Shown here piece by piece: positions 1 through 5,284 of a stretch of DNA of 5,653 nt. The stretch is from contig JAFYIC010000061.1 of the NCBI GenBank assembly GCA_017538845.1, forward strand, positions 1 through 5,653, in the 5' to 3' direction. This DNA comes from Bacillota bacterium (GTDB taxonomy: Bacteria > Bacillota > Clostridia > Peptostreptococcales > Anaerovoracaceae). The notes beneath the pieces were generated by a model that saw nothing but the letters and a program-made list of their open reading frames with translations, was not told the origin of the DNA and searched no databases. A program made the position numbers and the translations under genes. Within the stretch, counting starts at the first letter, position 1. The number at the start of each line of letters is the position of its first letter.

Positions 1-1136
1 GAAACGCATCTCTCGCCTTCCGCAAGGATGCCCATATGTCCGCCCAGGCACGGTCCGCAGGTAGGTGTGGAAACGATGCAGCCTGCGTCGATGAAGATAT
101 CGATATATCCGCGCTTGATGCATTCCTTGTAGATGCTCTGTGTTGCCGGGATCACGATGCCGCGCACATCTTTATGGATGTGTTTGCCTTTGAGTATCTC
201 AGCGGCAGCCTCCATATCTTCGATACGGCCGTTGGTGCATGATCCGATGACTACCTGATCGATAGAAATGTCTTCCACCTGACTGATCGGTTTCGTATTT
301 TCGGGAAGGTGAGGGAAAGCCACCGTCGGTTCGATCTTCGAAAGATCGATCTCGAAGGTCTTCTCATACTCGGCGTCTTCGTCAGCTTCATAGACTTTGT
401 ATTCCCTGTTCACGCGGCCTTCCATATAGTCTTTGGCCACCTGATCAACCGGGAAGATTCCGTTCTTTGCGCCGGCTTCGATGGCCATGTTGGCGATACA
501 CAGTCTGTCATCCATGGAAAGGTTCGCCACGCCGTCGCCGGTGAATTCCATTGAACGGTACAGGGCGCCTTCCACGCCGATCATACCGATTATATGCAGT
601 ATCACATCTTTTCCGCTTACGTATTTCCCGGGTTTTCCCGTAAGGACGAATCTGTATGCTTCAGGTATCTTGAACCAGGCCTGGCCTGTGGCGATGCCCG
701 CGGCAAGATCCGTGCTTCCCACTCCTGTTGAGAAAGCTCCGAGCGCGCCGTAGGTACACGTATGTGAGTCCGCTCCGATTATCGCGTCTCCCGCGGCCAC
801 CAGGCCTTTTTCCGGAAGAAGCGCATGCTCGATGCCCATTTCGCCTACGTCGTAAAAGTTATCGATGTCGAATCTTCTGGCGAAAGTCCTGCACTGCTTG
901 CACTGTGCGGCTGATTTGATGTCCTTGTTCGGTGTGAAGTGATCCATTACCAGCGAGATCCTGCTTTTGTCGAAAACGCTGTCGAATCCTGCTTTTTCAA
1001 ACTCATTGATAGATACCGGGCCGGTGATGTCGTTGGCCAGCACCATGTCCAGATCGGCTCTGATGAGCTGCCCGGCTTTGACGCTGTCAAGACCTGCGTG
1101 GGCTGCCAGTATCTTCTGAGTCATTGTCATTCCCAT
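1..1136 (-). CDS. leuC: 3-isopropylmalate dehydratase large subunit, partial (3' end missing)
   Basis: The minus-strand reading encodes the first 378 residues of LeuC, the 4Fe-4S aconitase-family subunit that with LeuD isomerises 2-isopropylmalate to 3-isopropylmalate in the cytoplasm. It begins [15 protein letters not shown], a common start in clostridial LeuC. The three cluster ligands are visible: Cys300 in GSCTNGR, and Cys360 and Cys363 in [13 protein letters not shown]. Other family signatures are the substrate/active-site stretch DHFTPNK near the N-terminus and [13 protein letters not shown]. The frame is open to the window edge; about 40 residues should be missing from a protein of about 420. 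The start at 1136 is chosen because GAAAGGAA (AAAGGA at 1151-1146) lies 9 nt upstream; the in-frame ATGs at 1130 and 1124 are spaced too far. It lies 54 bp after leuA on the same strand, so it is very probably co-transcribed and under the same T-box. The closely related homoaconitase type cannot be fully excluded by sequence, but linkage to leuA argues for leucine synthesis. Confidence 0.95.
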   Translation of the reverse strand, partial: MGMTMTQKILAAHAGLDSVKAGQLIRADLDMVLANDITGPVSINEFEKAGFDSVFDKSRISLVMDHFTPNKDIKSAAQCKQCRTFARRFDIDNFYDVGEMGIEHALLPEKGLVAAGDAIIGADSHTCTYGALGAFSTGVGSTDLAAGIATGQAWFKIPEAYRFVLTGKPGKYVSGKDVILHIIGMIGVEGALYRSMEFTGDGVANLSMDDRLCIANMAIEAGAKNGIFPVDQVAKDYMEGRVNREYKVYEADEDAEYEKTFEIDLSKIEPTVAFPHLPENTKPISQVEDISIDQVVIGSCTNGRIEDMEAAAEILKGKHIHKDVRGIVIPATQSIYKECIKRGYIDIFIDAGCIVSTPTCGPCLGGHMGILAEGERCV

Positions 1137-1163
1137 ATCAGATGTTCCTTTCTTTTATATATC

Positions 1164-1183
1164 CCGGTCCCGCAGGAGACCGG
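1164..1183 (-). other. Intergenic hairpin between leuA and leuC
   Basis: In the 54-bp leuA-leuC gap, CCGGTC (1164-1169) and GACCGG (1178-1183) form a perfect 6-bp GC-rich stem with an 8-nt loop. In the operon direction it is followed by GATATATAAAAG, not a U-tract, so it is unlikely to be an intrinsic terminator. It sits between the leuA stop (TAG, 1193-1191) and the leuC Shine-Dalgarno sequence, where it could protect or mark an mRNA end. That role is inference. Confidence 0.45.
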
Positions 1184-1190
1184 AGGTTTT

Positions 1191-2909
1191 CTATTTTACG
1201 AATTTATCGACTCTGTTCTGCCTGTTCAGCGCGCTTACAAGAGCGTTGACCGAGGCCAGGATGATATCGTCGTGGATGCCTACGCCCCAGAAGATATTCC
1301 CGTCGTTATCCTCGATGCATATGTATCCCACAGCCCTTGACGTGGAGTCTGATTCCAGCGCGTGTTCATAGTAAGTTATGAACTTGTAGTCGAAGGTGTA
1401 AGGACTCTTCTTCAGCGCGTTACTGATGGCGTCAAGACGTCCGTTGCCGACAGCCGACAGGTCGTAGGACTTGCCCTTGATAGTCACGTTGATGTTTACG
1501 CGCATTCCGTCGGGAGCTCCGGACTTGTCGAAGTCGGGAGCCTTCTGGAAGGTGGCGTCGGTTATATCTATAGGATCGAATACGTTGATGTATTCCTTTT
1601 CGAACTCCTTCATTACCTGCTCAGGCGAAAGCTCCTGGTGGCGCTTGTCGGAGATGTCCTTGATCAGATAGCCCAGTTCCTCGCGCATTTCCTTCGGTAC
1701 CTTGTAGCCGAAGTTCTGCTGGAGTATGTAGGCCACGCCGCCCTTGCCGGACTGGCTGTTGATCCTGATCACGTCCGCCTCGTATTCCCTGCCCACGTCC
1801 GTCGGGTCGATGGGAAGGTAAGGAACTGTCCACCTGCCGGGATCTTTTTCCTCTCTGTATTTCATTCCCTTGGCTATGGCGTCCTGATGTGAACCGGAGA
1901 ATGCCGCGAATACAAGTCTGCCGCCGTAAGGCTGACGGGGGTGCACTCTCAGGTCGGTGAACTTCTCATAATTCTCCACAACCTCAGGCATATTGCTGAA
2001 GTCAAGCTTCGGGTCCACGCCGTGAGAGAACATATTCATGGCCAGAGTAATGATGTCCACGTTACCGGTACGCTCGCCGTTTCCGAACAGGGTGCCTTCG
2101 ATTCTGTCGCCACCGGCCAGCAGGCCCAGCTCGGCGTCCGCCACGGCTGTTCCCCTGTCATTGTGGGGGTGGAGTGAAATGATGACGTTCTCCCTGTTGT
2201 TCAGATTATCCGACATATATTCGATCTGGCTGGCATACACGTGAGGCATTGACATCTCTACTGTAGCCGGAAGATTGATTATGACTTTGTGATCCGGATC
2301 CGGTTCCCATACGTCTATGACCGCGTTGCATATTTCCAGGGCGAATTCCGGCTCTGTGCCGGTGAAACTCTCGGGAGAGTATTCGAACTGGAAGTCGGTT
2401 CCGTATGCGGCCGTTTCCTTCGCCGCGTATTCCTTTATCATCTTCGCGCCGGAGACCGCGATATCTATTATCTCTTTCTTATCTGCCTTGAACACCTGCT
2501 CCCTCTGGGCTACAGAGGTGGAGTTGTACAGGTGAACGACGGCGCGTCTGGTTCCTTTCAGCGCTTCGAAAGTCTTTTTGATTATATGTTTCCTGGACTG
2601 GGTGAGTACCTGTACCGTCACGTCGTCCGGGATAAGATCGTTGTCTATAAGTGCGCGCAGTAGTTCGTATTCCGTTTCCGAAGCGGCCGGGAAGCCTACC
2701 TCGATCTCCTTGAAGCCCAGTTTCACCAGGAACTGGAAGAATTCCAGCTTTTCTTCCAGGGTCATGGGCACGATAAGGGCCTGGTTGCCGTCGCGCAGGT
2801 CAACGCTGCACCAGATAGGCGCTTCGGTGATATGGTCCTTTTTCGTCCATTTCATTTCACATTCCGGAGGCGGAAAGTAACCAATGCGGTATTTTTCGTA
2901 GTTTTTCAT
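1191..2909 (-). CDS. leuA: 2-isopropylmalate synthase (long LeuA type)
   Basis: The 572-residue product condenses acetyl-CoA with 2-oxoisovalerate, the committed step of leucine synthesis, in the cytoplasm. The HMGL-like TIM barrel shows the metal/substrate motif DLRDGNQ (residues 37-43), the metal-binding HPHND (His247, His249) and the FGNGERTGN loop (275-283). The N-terminus (YRIGYFPPPECEMKW) and total length fit the long LeuA type of actinobacteria, fungi and many Clostridia rather than the roughly 510-residue E. coli type. The last 130 residues or so, with GNGRLDAISNAL (488-499) and SRAVGYICIED, correspond to the C-terminal LeuA regulatory domain, which usually confers leucine feedback inhibition. 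Start choice: AAAGGA (2922-2917) lies 7 nt before ATG 2909. It is the first gene after a T-box leader and is followed by leuC, so expression should rise when tRNA-Leu is uncharged. No disrupted motif was seen. Confidence 0.97.
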   Translation of the reverse strand: MKNYEKYRIGYFPPPECEMKWTKKDHITEAPIWCSVDLRDGNQALIVPMTLEEKLEFFQFLVKLGFKEIEVGFPAASETEYELLRALIDNDLIPDDVTVQVLTQSRKHIIKKTFEALKGTRRAVVHLYNSTSVAQREQVFKADKKEIIDIAVSGAKMIKEYAAKETAAYGTDFQFEYSPESFTGTEPEFALEICNAVIDVWEPDPDHKVIINLPATVEMSMPHVYASQIEYMSDNLNNRENVIISLHPHNDRGTAVADAELGLLAGGDRIEGTLFGNGERTGNVDIITLAMNMFSHGVDPKLDFSNMPEVVENYEKFTDLRVHPRQPYGGRLVFAAFSGSHQDAIAKGMKYREEKDPGRWTVPYLPIDPTDVGREYEADVIRINSQSGKGGVAYILQQNFGYKVPKEMREELGYLIKDISDKRHQELSPEQVMKEFEKEYINVFDPIDITDATFQKAPDFDKSGAPDGMRVNINVTIKGKSYDLSAVGNGRLDAISNALKKSPYTFDYKFITYYEHALESDSTSRAVGYICIEDNDGNIFWGVGIHDDIILASVNALVSALNRQNRVDKFVK

Positions 2910-2946
2910 TTGTCCGTCCTTTCAGTCGGTCTCAGGTGTCTTCGCG

Positions 2947-2992
2947 AAAAAAACACCTTCACCTCATATGCTTTTGCATAAAGAGACGAAGG
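2947..2992 (-). terminator. T-box-controlled intrinsic terminator
   Basis: A long hairpin pairs CCTTCGTCTC...ATGC (2992-2976) with GCATATGAGGTGAAGG (2971-2956) around an AAAA loop, and is followed by a run of seven U residues (2953-2947). Its 5' arm contains the bases (2990-2981) that form the 3' arm of the T-box antiterminator, so the two structures exclude each other, as expected for transcription attenuation. leuA begins 37 nt after the U-run. Confidence 0.9.
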
Positions 2993-3194
2993 CTCACACA
3001 TACAGAGCATCCGCGGTACCACTCTTATTGGCTCCGGCCATCACCGGATCCCACTCATAAGGTTCTGCTCGGGGGTGAGACATCTCTCGGTATCGTGCAG
3101 CTTTTCACCGGCCGCTGCTCTCTGATACGATACGCTGATGAGAAATTTATTCCCGTCATCGCAAAGTTTCGCGTATTTATTATTTATATTCCCG

Positions 3195-3228
3195 CGCCCC
3201 TTGAAATACAAATGTTTCAAGGCCGCGC
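3195..3228 (-). other. Extra 5' leader hairpin upstream of T-box Stem I
   Basis: At the very 5' end of the predicted leuA transcript, CCTTGAAA (3222-3215) and TTTCAAGG (3206-3199) form a perfect 8-bp stem with an 8-nt loop. It is extended by GCGC/GCGC after a small asymmetric internal loop. An AU-rich linker (about 3194-3170) separates it from Stem I. It is not part of the canonical T-box fold; a role in 5'-end stability is a guess. Confidence 0.5.
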
Positions 3229-3237
3229 TTGATATAG

Positions 3238-3267
3238 AGTATACATTAGCATGAAGCCCCGTGTCAA
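3238..3267 (-). promoter_or_regulatory. Promoter of the leuA-leuC operon
   Basis: A perfect TTGACA -35 box (3267-3262) and a TATACT -10 box (3243-3238) are separated by 18 bp, matching the housekeeping sigma-A consensus in 11 of 12 positions. Transcription should begin near 3231, just before the first leader hairpin, which gives a leader of about 320 nt. A/T tracts lie directly upstream. Confidence 0.85.
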
Positions 3268-3270
3268 CAG

Positions 3271-3309
3271 TGAAAAAGCGTTTTTTTCAACGAAAAACAC
3301 AGGTTTTCG
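3271..3309. promoter_or_regulatory. Phased A/T tracts upstream of the leuA promoter (UP-element or bent DNA candidate)
   Basis: Four A/T runs, 3273-3277, 3281-3287, 3293-3297 and 3304-3307, have centres 9 to 11 bp apart, close to one helical turn. They also form overlapping inverted repeats (TGAAAAA/TTTTTCA, TTTTTC/GAAAAA, CGAAAA/TTTTCG). They end 4 bp upstream of the leuA -35 box, the place of an UP element. Function is inferred from position and composition only. Confidence 0.4.
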
Positions 3310-3323
3310 CAGCTATCTTCACA

Positions 3324-3352
3324 TTGCATTATACAGGCTGATAAAGTATCAT
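3324..3352 (+). promoter_or_regulatory. Candidate promoter of the capA-like gene
   Basis: TATCAT (3347-3352) matches the -10 consensus in 5 of 6 positions. It sits 17 bp after TTGCAT (3324-3329), a weak -35 box matching only in TTG. It is the best plus-strand candidate in the divergent intergenic region and would give a 5' leader of about 55 nt before the preferred start. Confidence 0.4.
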
Positions 3353-3400
3353 AGAAGGGTAGTATGATTTCATAAAGCCCGTAGCTTTCGCATGATGGGC

Positions 3401-3406
3401 AGGGGG
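3401..3406 (+). promoter_or_regulatory. Shine-Dalgarno sequence that decides the capA-like start
   Basis: AGGGGG ends 6 nt before the ATG at 3413. The tandem ATGs at 3392 and 3395 have no purine-rich site upstream (only TAAAGCCCGTAGC). This makes 3413 the likely start and turns the upstream ATGs into leader sequence. Confidence 0.65.
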
Positions 3407-3412
3407 ACGGAT

Positions 3413-4627
3413 ATGCGGACACAGCACTACAGATTCAAGAGAAGATTTTTCGTTATACTCGGGGTTTTCATAGTATGCACCATTGCTTTTATTGCGCTCA
3501 TGGTCAGCTGTACCGACGCGAAGCACGATGAGGAGAAAAAAGCAAAAGAGATACCTGTCCACAAAGCCTCTCTGATATGTTTCGGGGATGACCTTTTCCA
3601 CGATGTGGTATATCAGGCTTATGAAGATGACGGGTATGACTTTTCACCTATATTCAAACACGTGAAAAAGGAAATAGACAAGGCGGACATCGCCTGCATC
3701 AACCAGGAGACCATGCCGGTAAAGAGCGGATATTCCGGATATCCCATGTTCGGCACGCCTATCCAGATCATAGATACGCTCCATGACGTGGGCTTCGACG
3801 TGGTGCTGCAGGCTTCCAACCACTCCGCCGACAAGGGCAGCGACGCCATAAGGCGCATGCTCAGATACTGGAAGGAAAACTATCCTGAAGTGAAGGTGCT
3901 GGGAGTCCACCGCACGGAGGAAGACGCGGATAAGATCAAAGTGCTGAAGAAGAACGGCATGACGTTCGCGCTCCTGAACTACACATATGACCTGAACGGG
4001 CTGTCACTTCCCGCCGGGAAGGAATACATGATCGACATGCTCACCTGGGACAACAAGGAAAAGATCAAAGAGGACATAAAGAAAGCCCGCAAGTACGACT
4101 TTGTCATCGTATTCCCGCATTGGGGCATCGAATACCAGTACGAACCGGTGGAGGATCAGAAAAAATGGGCGCGTTTCTTCGCCGATGAAGGCGTAGACGT
4201 GGTAATCGGCATGCACCCCCACGTAATAGAGCCGGTGAAGGTGATCAAAGGCAAGAACGGCAACAGGATGGTATGCTTCTATTCCCTGGGCAATTTCGTT
4301 TCCTGCCAGAACCAGGTGGACACCATGCTGGGGGCAATGGCAAAAGTCAACTTTGTCAAGGATAAGGACGGAGCCCGCGTGACCCGCTACAAAATGACAG
4401 GGACCGTGACGCATATAGGGTCAGGGTTCAGTTACTTCACCACATACAAACTGTCCGATTACACGGATGAACTGGCGGGCAAGAACTATATCAGGTCATT
4501 GTCCGGTTCGGCATTTTCGGTGAAGATACTTAAAAACCTGTTCAATGAGATCACCGGCGGCAAGACGTCCGGAAAACTGAAGGTGCAGAAGCCGGAAGAA
4601 GAAAAATCAGAGGAAGAGGACAATTAA
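3413..4627 (+). CDS. CapA-family (PGA_cap) membrane-anchored metallophosphatase-like protein
   Basis: The 404-residue product belongs to the CapA/PgsA family, whose fold resembles calcineurin-type metallophosphatases. A basic N-terminus (YRFKRR) is followed by one hydrophobic segment (about residues 12-32), then a linker and the extracytoplasmic domain. Family blocks, in order, are: LICFGDDLFHD (54-64), INQET (96-100, where NLE is usual), QASNHSADKG (133-142), FPHWGIEYQYEP (234-245), GMHPHVIEP (266-274) and YSLGNFV (290-296). They supply the Asp, Asn and His residues expected at a metal site. Residues MVSC before the linker resemble a lipobox but have Met at -3, so an uncleaved signal anchor is as likely as a lipoprotein. 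The C-terminal tail is strongly acidic (EEEKSEEEDN). No capB or capC lies nearby, so a role in polyglutamate capsule export or anchoring is unsupported. It is more safely called a CapA-family protein of unknown substrate. It is divergent from leuA and probably monocistronic. An alternative start at 3392 would give 411 residues. Confidence 0.85.
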   Translation: MRTQHYRFKRRFFVILGVFIVCTIAFIALMVSCTDAKHDEEKKAKEIPVHKASLICFGDDLFHDVVYQAYEDDGYDFSPIFKHVKKEIDKADIACINQETMPVKSGYSGYPMFGTPIQIIDTLHDVGFDVVLQASNHSADKGSDAIRRMLRYWKENYPEVKVLGVHRTEEDADKIKVLKKNGMTFALLNYTYDLNGLSLPAGKEYMIDMLTWDNKEKIKEDIKKARKYDFVIVFPHWGIEYQYEPVEDQKKWARFFADEGVDVVIGMHPHVIEPVKVIKGKNGNRMVCFYSLGNFVSCQNQVDTMLGAMAKVNFVKDKDGARVTRYKMTGTVTHIGSGFSYFTTYKLSDYTDELAGKNYIRSLSGSAFSVKILKNLFNEITGGKTSGKLKVQKPEEEKSEEEDN

Positions 4628-4651
4628 AAACAGGGATACACATATGCGAGA

Positions 4652-4708
4652 GGGAAAACGTTGGCGATAATCTTATATATAAAAAAAGTCGCCAACATTT
4701 CAACGTTT
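4652..4708. repeat. Hairpin-forming 57-bp repeat, copy 1
   Basis: This segment and 4786-4842 are the same length and agree at 49 of 57 positions. Each has TTGGCGA and TCGCCAA arms flanking an AT-rich TATATA spacer, with a shared 3' tail TTTCAACG. In this copy the core stem is GTTGGCGA/TCGCCAAC, and AAACGTT (4656-4662) and AACGTTT (4702-4708) give an outer perfect 7-bp inverted repeat. It begins 24 bp after the capA-like stop. There is no U-tract after the 3' arm, so it is not a standard terminator. Confidence 0.8.
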
Positions 4709-4785
4709 AGAACATGTCAAAATCGTTGTTTTTCGGGAATCGGATCTTAATTGCGGGAATATAGATGAAATTGCATCGTGCAAAT

Positions 4786-4842
4786 GGGAAAGTGTTGGCG
4801 ATAATTTTATATATATAAAAAATCGCCAATGTTTCAACGATT
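4786..4842. repeat. Hairpin-forming 57-bp repeat, copy 2
   Basis: This is the second copy, 134 bp downstream of copy 1 in the same orientation. Its stem runs AAGTGTTGGCGAT/ATCGCCAATGTTT if G-U pairs in a plus-strand RNA are allowed. Relative to copy 1, the changes in the arms are transitions at paired positions and keep most of the fold. The AT-rich spacer (TTTTATATATATAAAA) is itself palindromic. A small separate inverted repeat, TTGCA-TCG-TGCAA (4771-4783), lies just before it. Confidence 0.8.
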
Positions 4843-4849
4843 GCAGAGA

Positions 4850-4921
4850 TTTGGATGCGCGGTTGGGAAAGAAGCGGTTGAAGCGTTTGGATGCGCGGTT
4901 GGGAAAGAAGCGGTTTCTTGA
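4850..4921. repeat. 36-bp tandem repeat, two units, with a decayed third start
   Basis: The 30-bp stretch at 4850-4879 recurs without a mismatch at 4886-4915, giving a period of 36 bp. The core is GGATGCGCGGTTGGGAAAG. In the same register, TTGGATACGCCGG at 4923-4935 looks like the beginning of a degenerate third unit that runs through the scfA promoter. In one frame it encodes a repeated LDARLGKKR peptide, but no convincing ribosome binding site precedes it. The array is directly upstream of the scfA -35 box. Confidence 0.8.
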
Positions 4922-4947
4922 CTTGGATACGCCGGCCGTGGTATCAT
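4918..4947 (+). promoter_or_regulatory. Candidate promoter of scfA
   Basis: TTGACT (4918-4923) and TATCAT (4942-4947) each match the sigma-A consensus in 5 of 6 positions, with an 18-bp spacer. The predicted start near 4954 gives a leader of about 65 nt. The -35 box overlaps the end of the 36-bp tandem repeat region. Confidence 0.65.
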
Positions 4948-5019
4948 CAAACGGTGTTAAAGAATCGGTCGAGGGCCGGAAAAGATATATCAAACAACAG
5001 GAGAATGGAGAACTAAATC

Positions 5020-5166
5020 ATGGAAAGAATCAAGACTCTGGAAACTCGTGATCTGTGCAGCAGTGCGGAAAACGGCGGATGCGGCGAATGCCAGACTTCA
5101 TGCCAGTCGGCATGCAAGACAAGCTGCGGCGTTGCTAATCAGAACTGCGAAAACAGCGAGAAATAA
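5020..5166 (+). CDS. scfA: SCIFF ranthipeptide precursor (six cysteines in forty-five)
   Basis: The 48-residue peptide begins MERIKTLETRDL and contains the diagnostic GCGECQTSCQSACKTSC block, which identifies it as SCIFF, the substrate of the radical SAM maturase ScfB. In the characterised family members a thioether joins Cys32 to Thr37. The six family cysteines are at 21, 24, 28, 32, 36 and 43. Two things differ: residue 37, directly after Cys36, is Gly, and there is a seventh Cys at 13 in the leader part. GGAG (5007-5010), 9 nt upstream, and an earlier AGGAG (4999-5003) provide the ribosome binding site. The gene has its own candidate promoter and is followed by a terminator-like hairpin, then scfB 118 bp on. 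Ranthipeptides of this kind have been linked to signalling in Clostridium; the role in this organism is unknown. Confidence 0.95.
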   Translation: MERIKTLETRDLCSSAENGGCGECQTSCQSACKTSCGVANQNCENSEK

Positions 5167-5186
5167 GCGACGTTTTAACAGGAAAT

Positions 5187-5210
5187 GCTGCCTTTTAAGG
5201 CGGCTTTTTT
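5187..5210 (+). terminator. Terminator or attenuator between scfA and scfB
   Basis: GCTGCC (5187-5192) pairs with GGCGGC (5199-5204), including one G-U pair, around a TTTTAA loop, and is followed by six T (5205-5210). No separate scfB promoter is apparent after it, so partial read-through would give abundant precursor mRNA and less maturase mRNA. Confidence 0.75.
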
Positions 5211-5228
5211 CTTGGAAAAACCGCAGGC

Positions 5229-5263
5229 GCCGGGGCCGGCCGTGGACATGGCGCAGACCCGGC
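5229..5263 (+). other. GC-rich inverted repeat in the scfB leader
   Basis: GCCGGG (5229-5234) and CCCGGC (5258-5263) could close a 23-nt loop that itself contains GCC/GGC pairing. The segment 5221-5270 is far richer in G+C than the surrounding intergenic DNA and ends just before the scfB ribosome binding site, so it may tune translation. This is inference from composition and pairing. Confidence 0.35.
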
Positions 5264-5271
5264 TGGGCGGG

Positions 5272-5277
5272 AAAGGA
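5272..5277 (+). promoter_or_regulatory. Shine-Dalgarno sequence that supports the TTG start of scfB
   Basis: AAAGGA lies 7 nt before the TTG at 5285. No in-frame ATG exists near the position where family homology begins, and the only nearby upstream ATG (5248) is out of frame. Confidence 0.7.
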
Positions 5278-5284
5278 ATATCAG

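Larger units (their letters stand above)
2944..3231 (-). promoter_or_regulatory. Leucine-specific T-box riboswitch leader of leuA-leuC
   Basis: The leader RNA carries the T-box core AAGAGUGGUACCGCGG (3026-3011). Stem I spans about 3165-3064. Its base TUUGC-type helix is 3165-3161 with 3068-3064, a kink-turn-like GATGA/A step follows, then CGGG (3155-3152) with CCCG (3073-3070), CATC (3140-3137) with GATG (3084-3081), and TATCGT (3132-3127) with ACGATA (3096-3091). The distal part has the conserved CAGAGAGC and GGTGAAA elements. The 3' side of the specifier loop reads CUC (3079-3077), a Leu codon, followed by the usual purine. A Stem III-like hairpin (TCCGG/CCGGA, about 3048-3033) precedes the T-box. 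The antiterminator pairs AAGAG (3026-3022) with CUCUU (2985-2981) and GCGGA (3014-3010) with UUCGU (2990-2986), leaving exactly the 7-nt bulge UGGUACC. Its UGGU is complementary to the ACCA end of tRNA-Leu. Uncharged tRNA-Leu therefore should favour read-through. Pairings were worked out by eye. Confidence 0.93.

Noticed and set aside
939..1340. 133-codon plus-strand open frame across the leuC start and leuA end
   Set aside because: It is antisense to two well-supported genes and resembles no recognised family.
1362..1892. 176-codon plus-strand open frame
   Set aside because: It is antisense to leuA, whose protein has full family motifs. The open frame is a by-product of leuA codon usage.
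3392..3412. Upstream tandem ATG start for the capA-like gene
   Set aside because: It has no ribosome binding site, whereas the ATG at 3413 has AGGGGG 6 nt upstream and directly begins the basic n-region of the membrane anchor.
4652..4708. Intrinsic terminator of the capA-like gene
   Set aside because: The hairpin has a long AT-rich loop and its 3' arm is followed by CATTTCAACG rather than a T-run. It could still stop transcription in another way.
4652..4915. CRISPR array
   Set aside because: There are only two copies of each of two unrelated repeats. The 57-bp units are too long, the 36-bp unit is tandem with no unique 30-40 bp spacers, and no cas gene is seen.
4851..5051. 66-codon open frame encoding a repeated LDARLGKKR peptide
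   Set aside because: It has no convincing Shine-Dalgarno site, its repetition follows from the 36-bp DNA repeat, and it overlaps the scfA promoter and the start of scfA in another frame.
5020..5166. Metallothionein or small ferredoxin-like protein
   Set aside because: Cysteine spacing and the GCGECQTSCQSACKTSC block are those of SCIFF, and the dedicated maturase gene follows.
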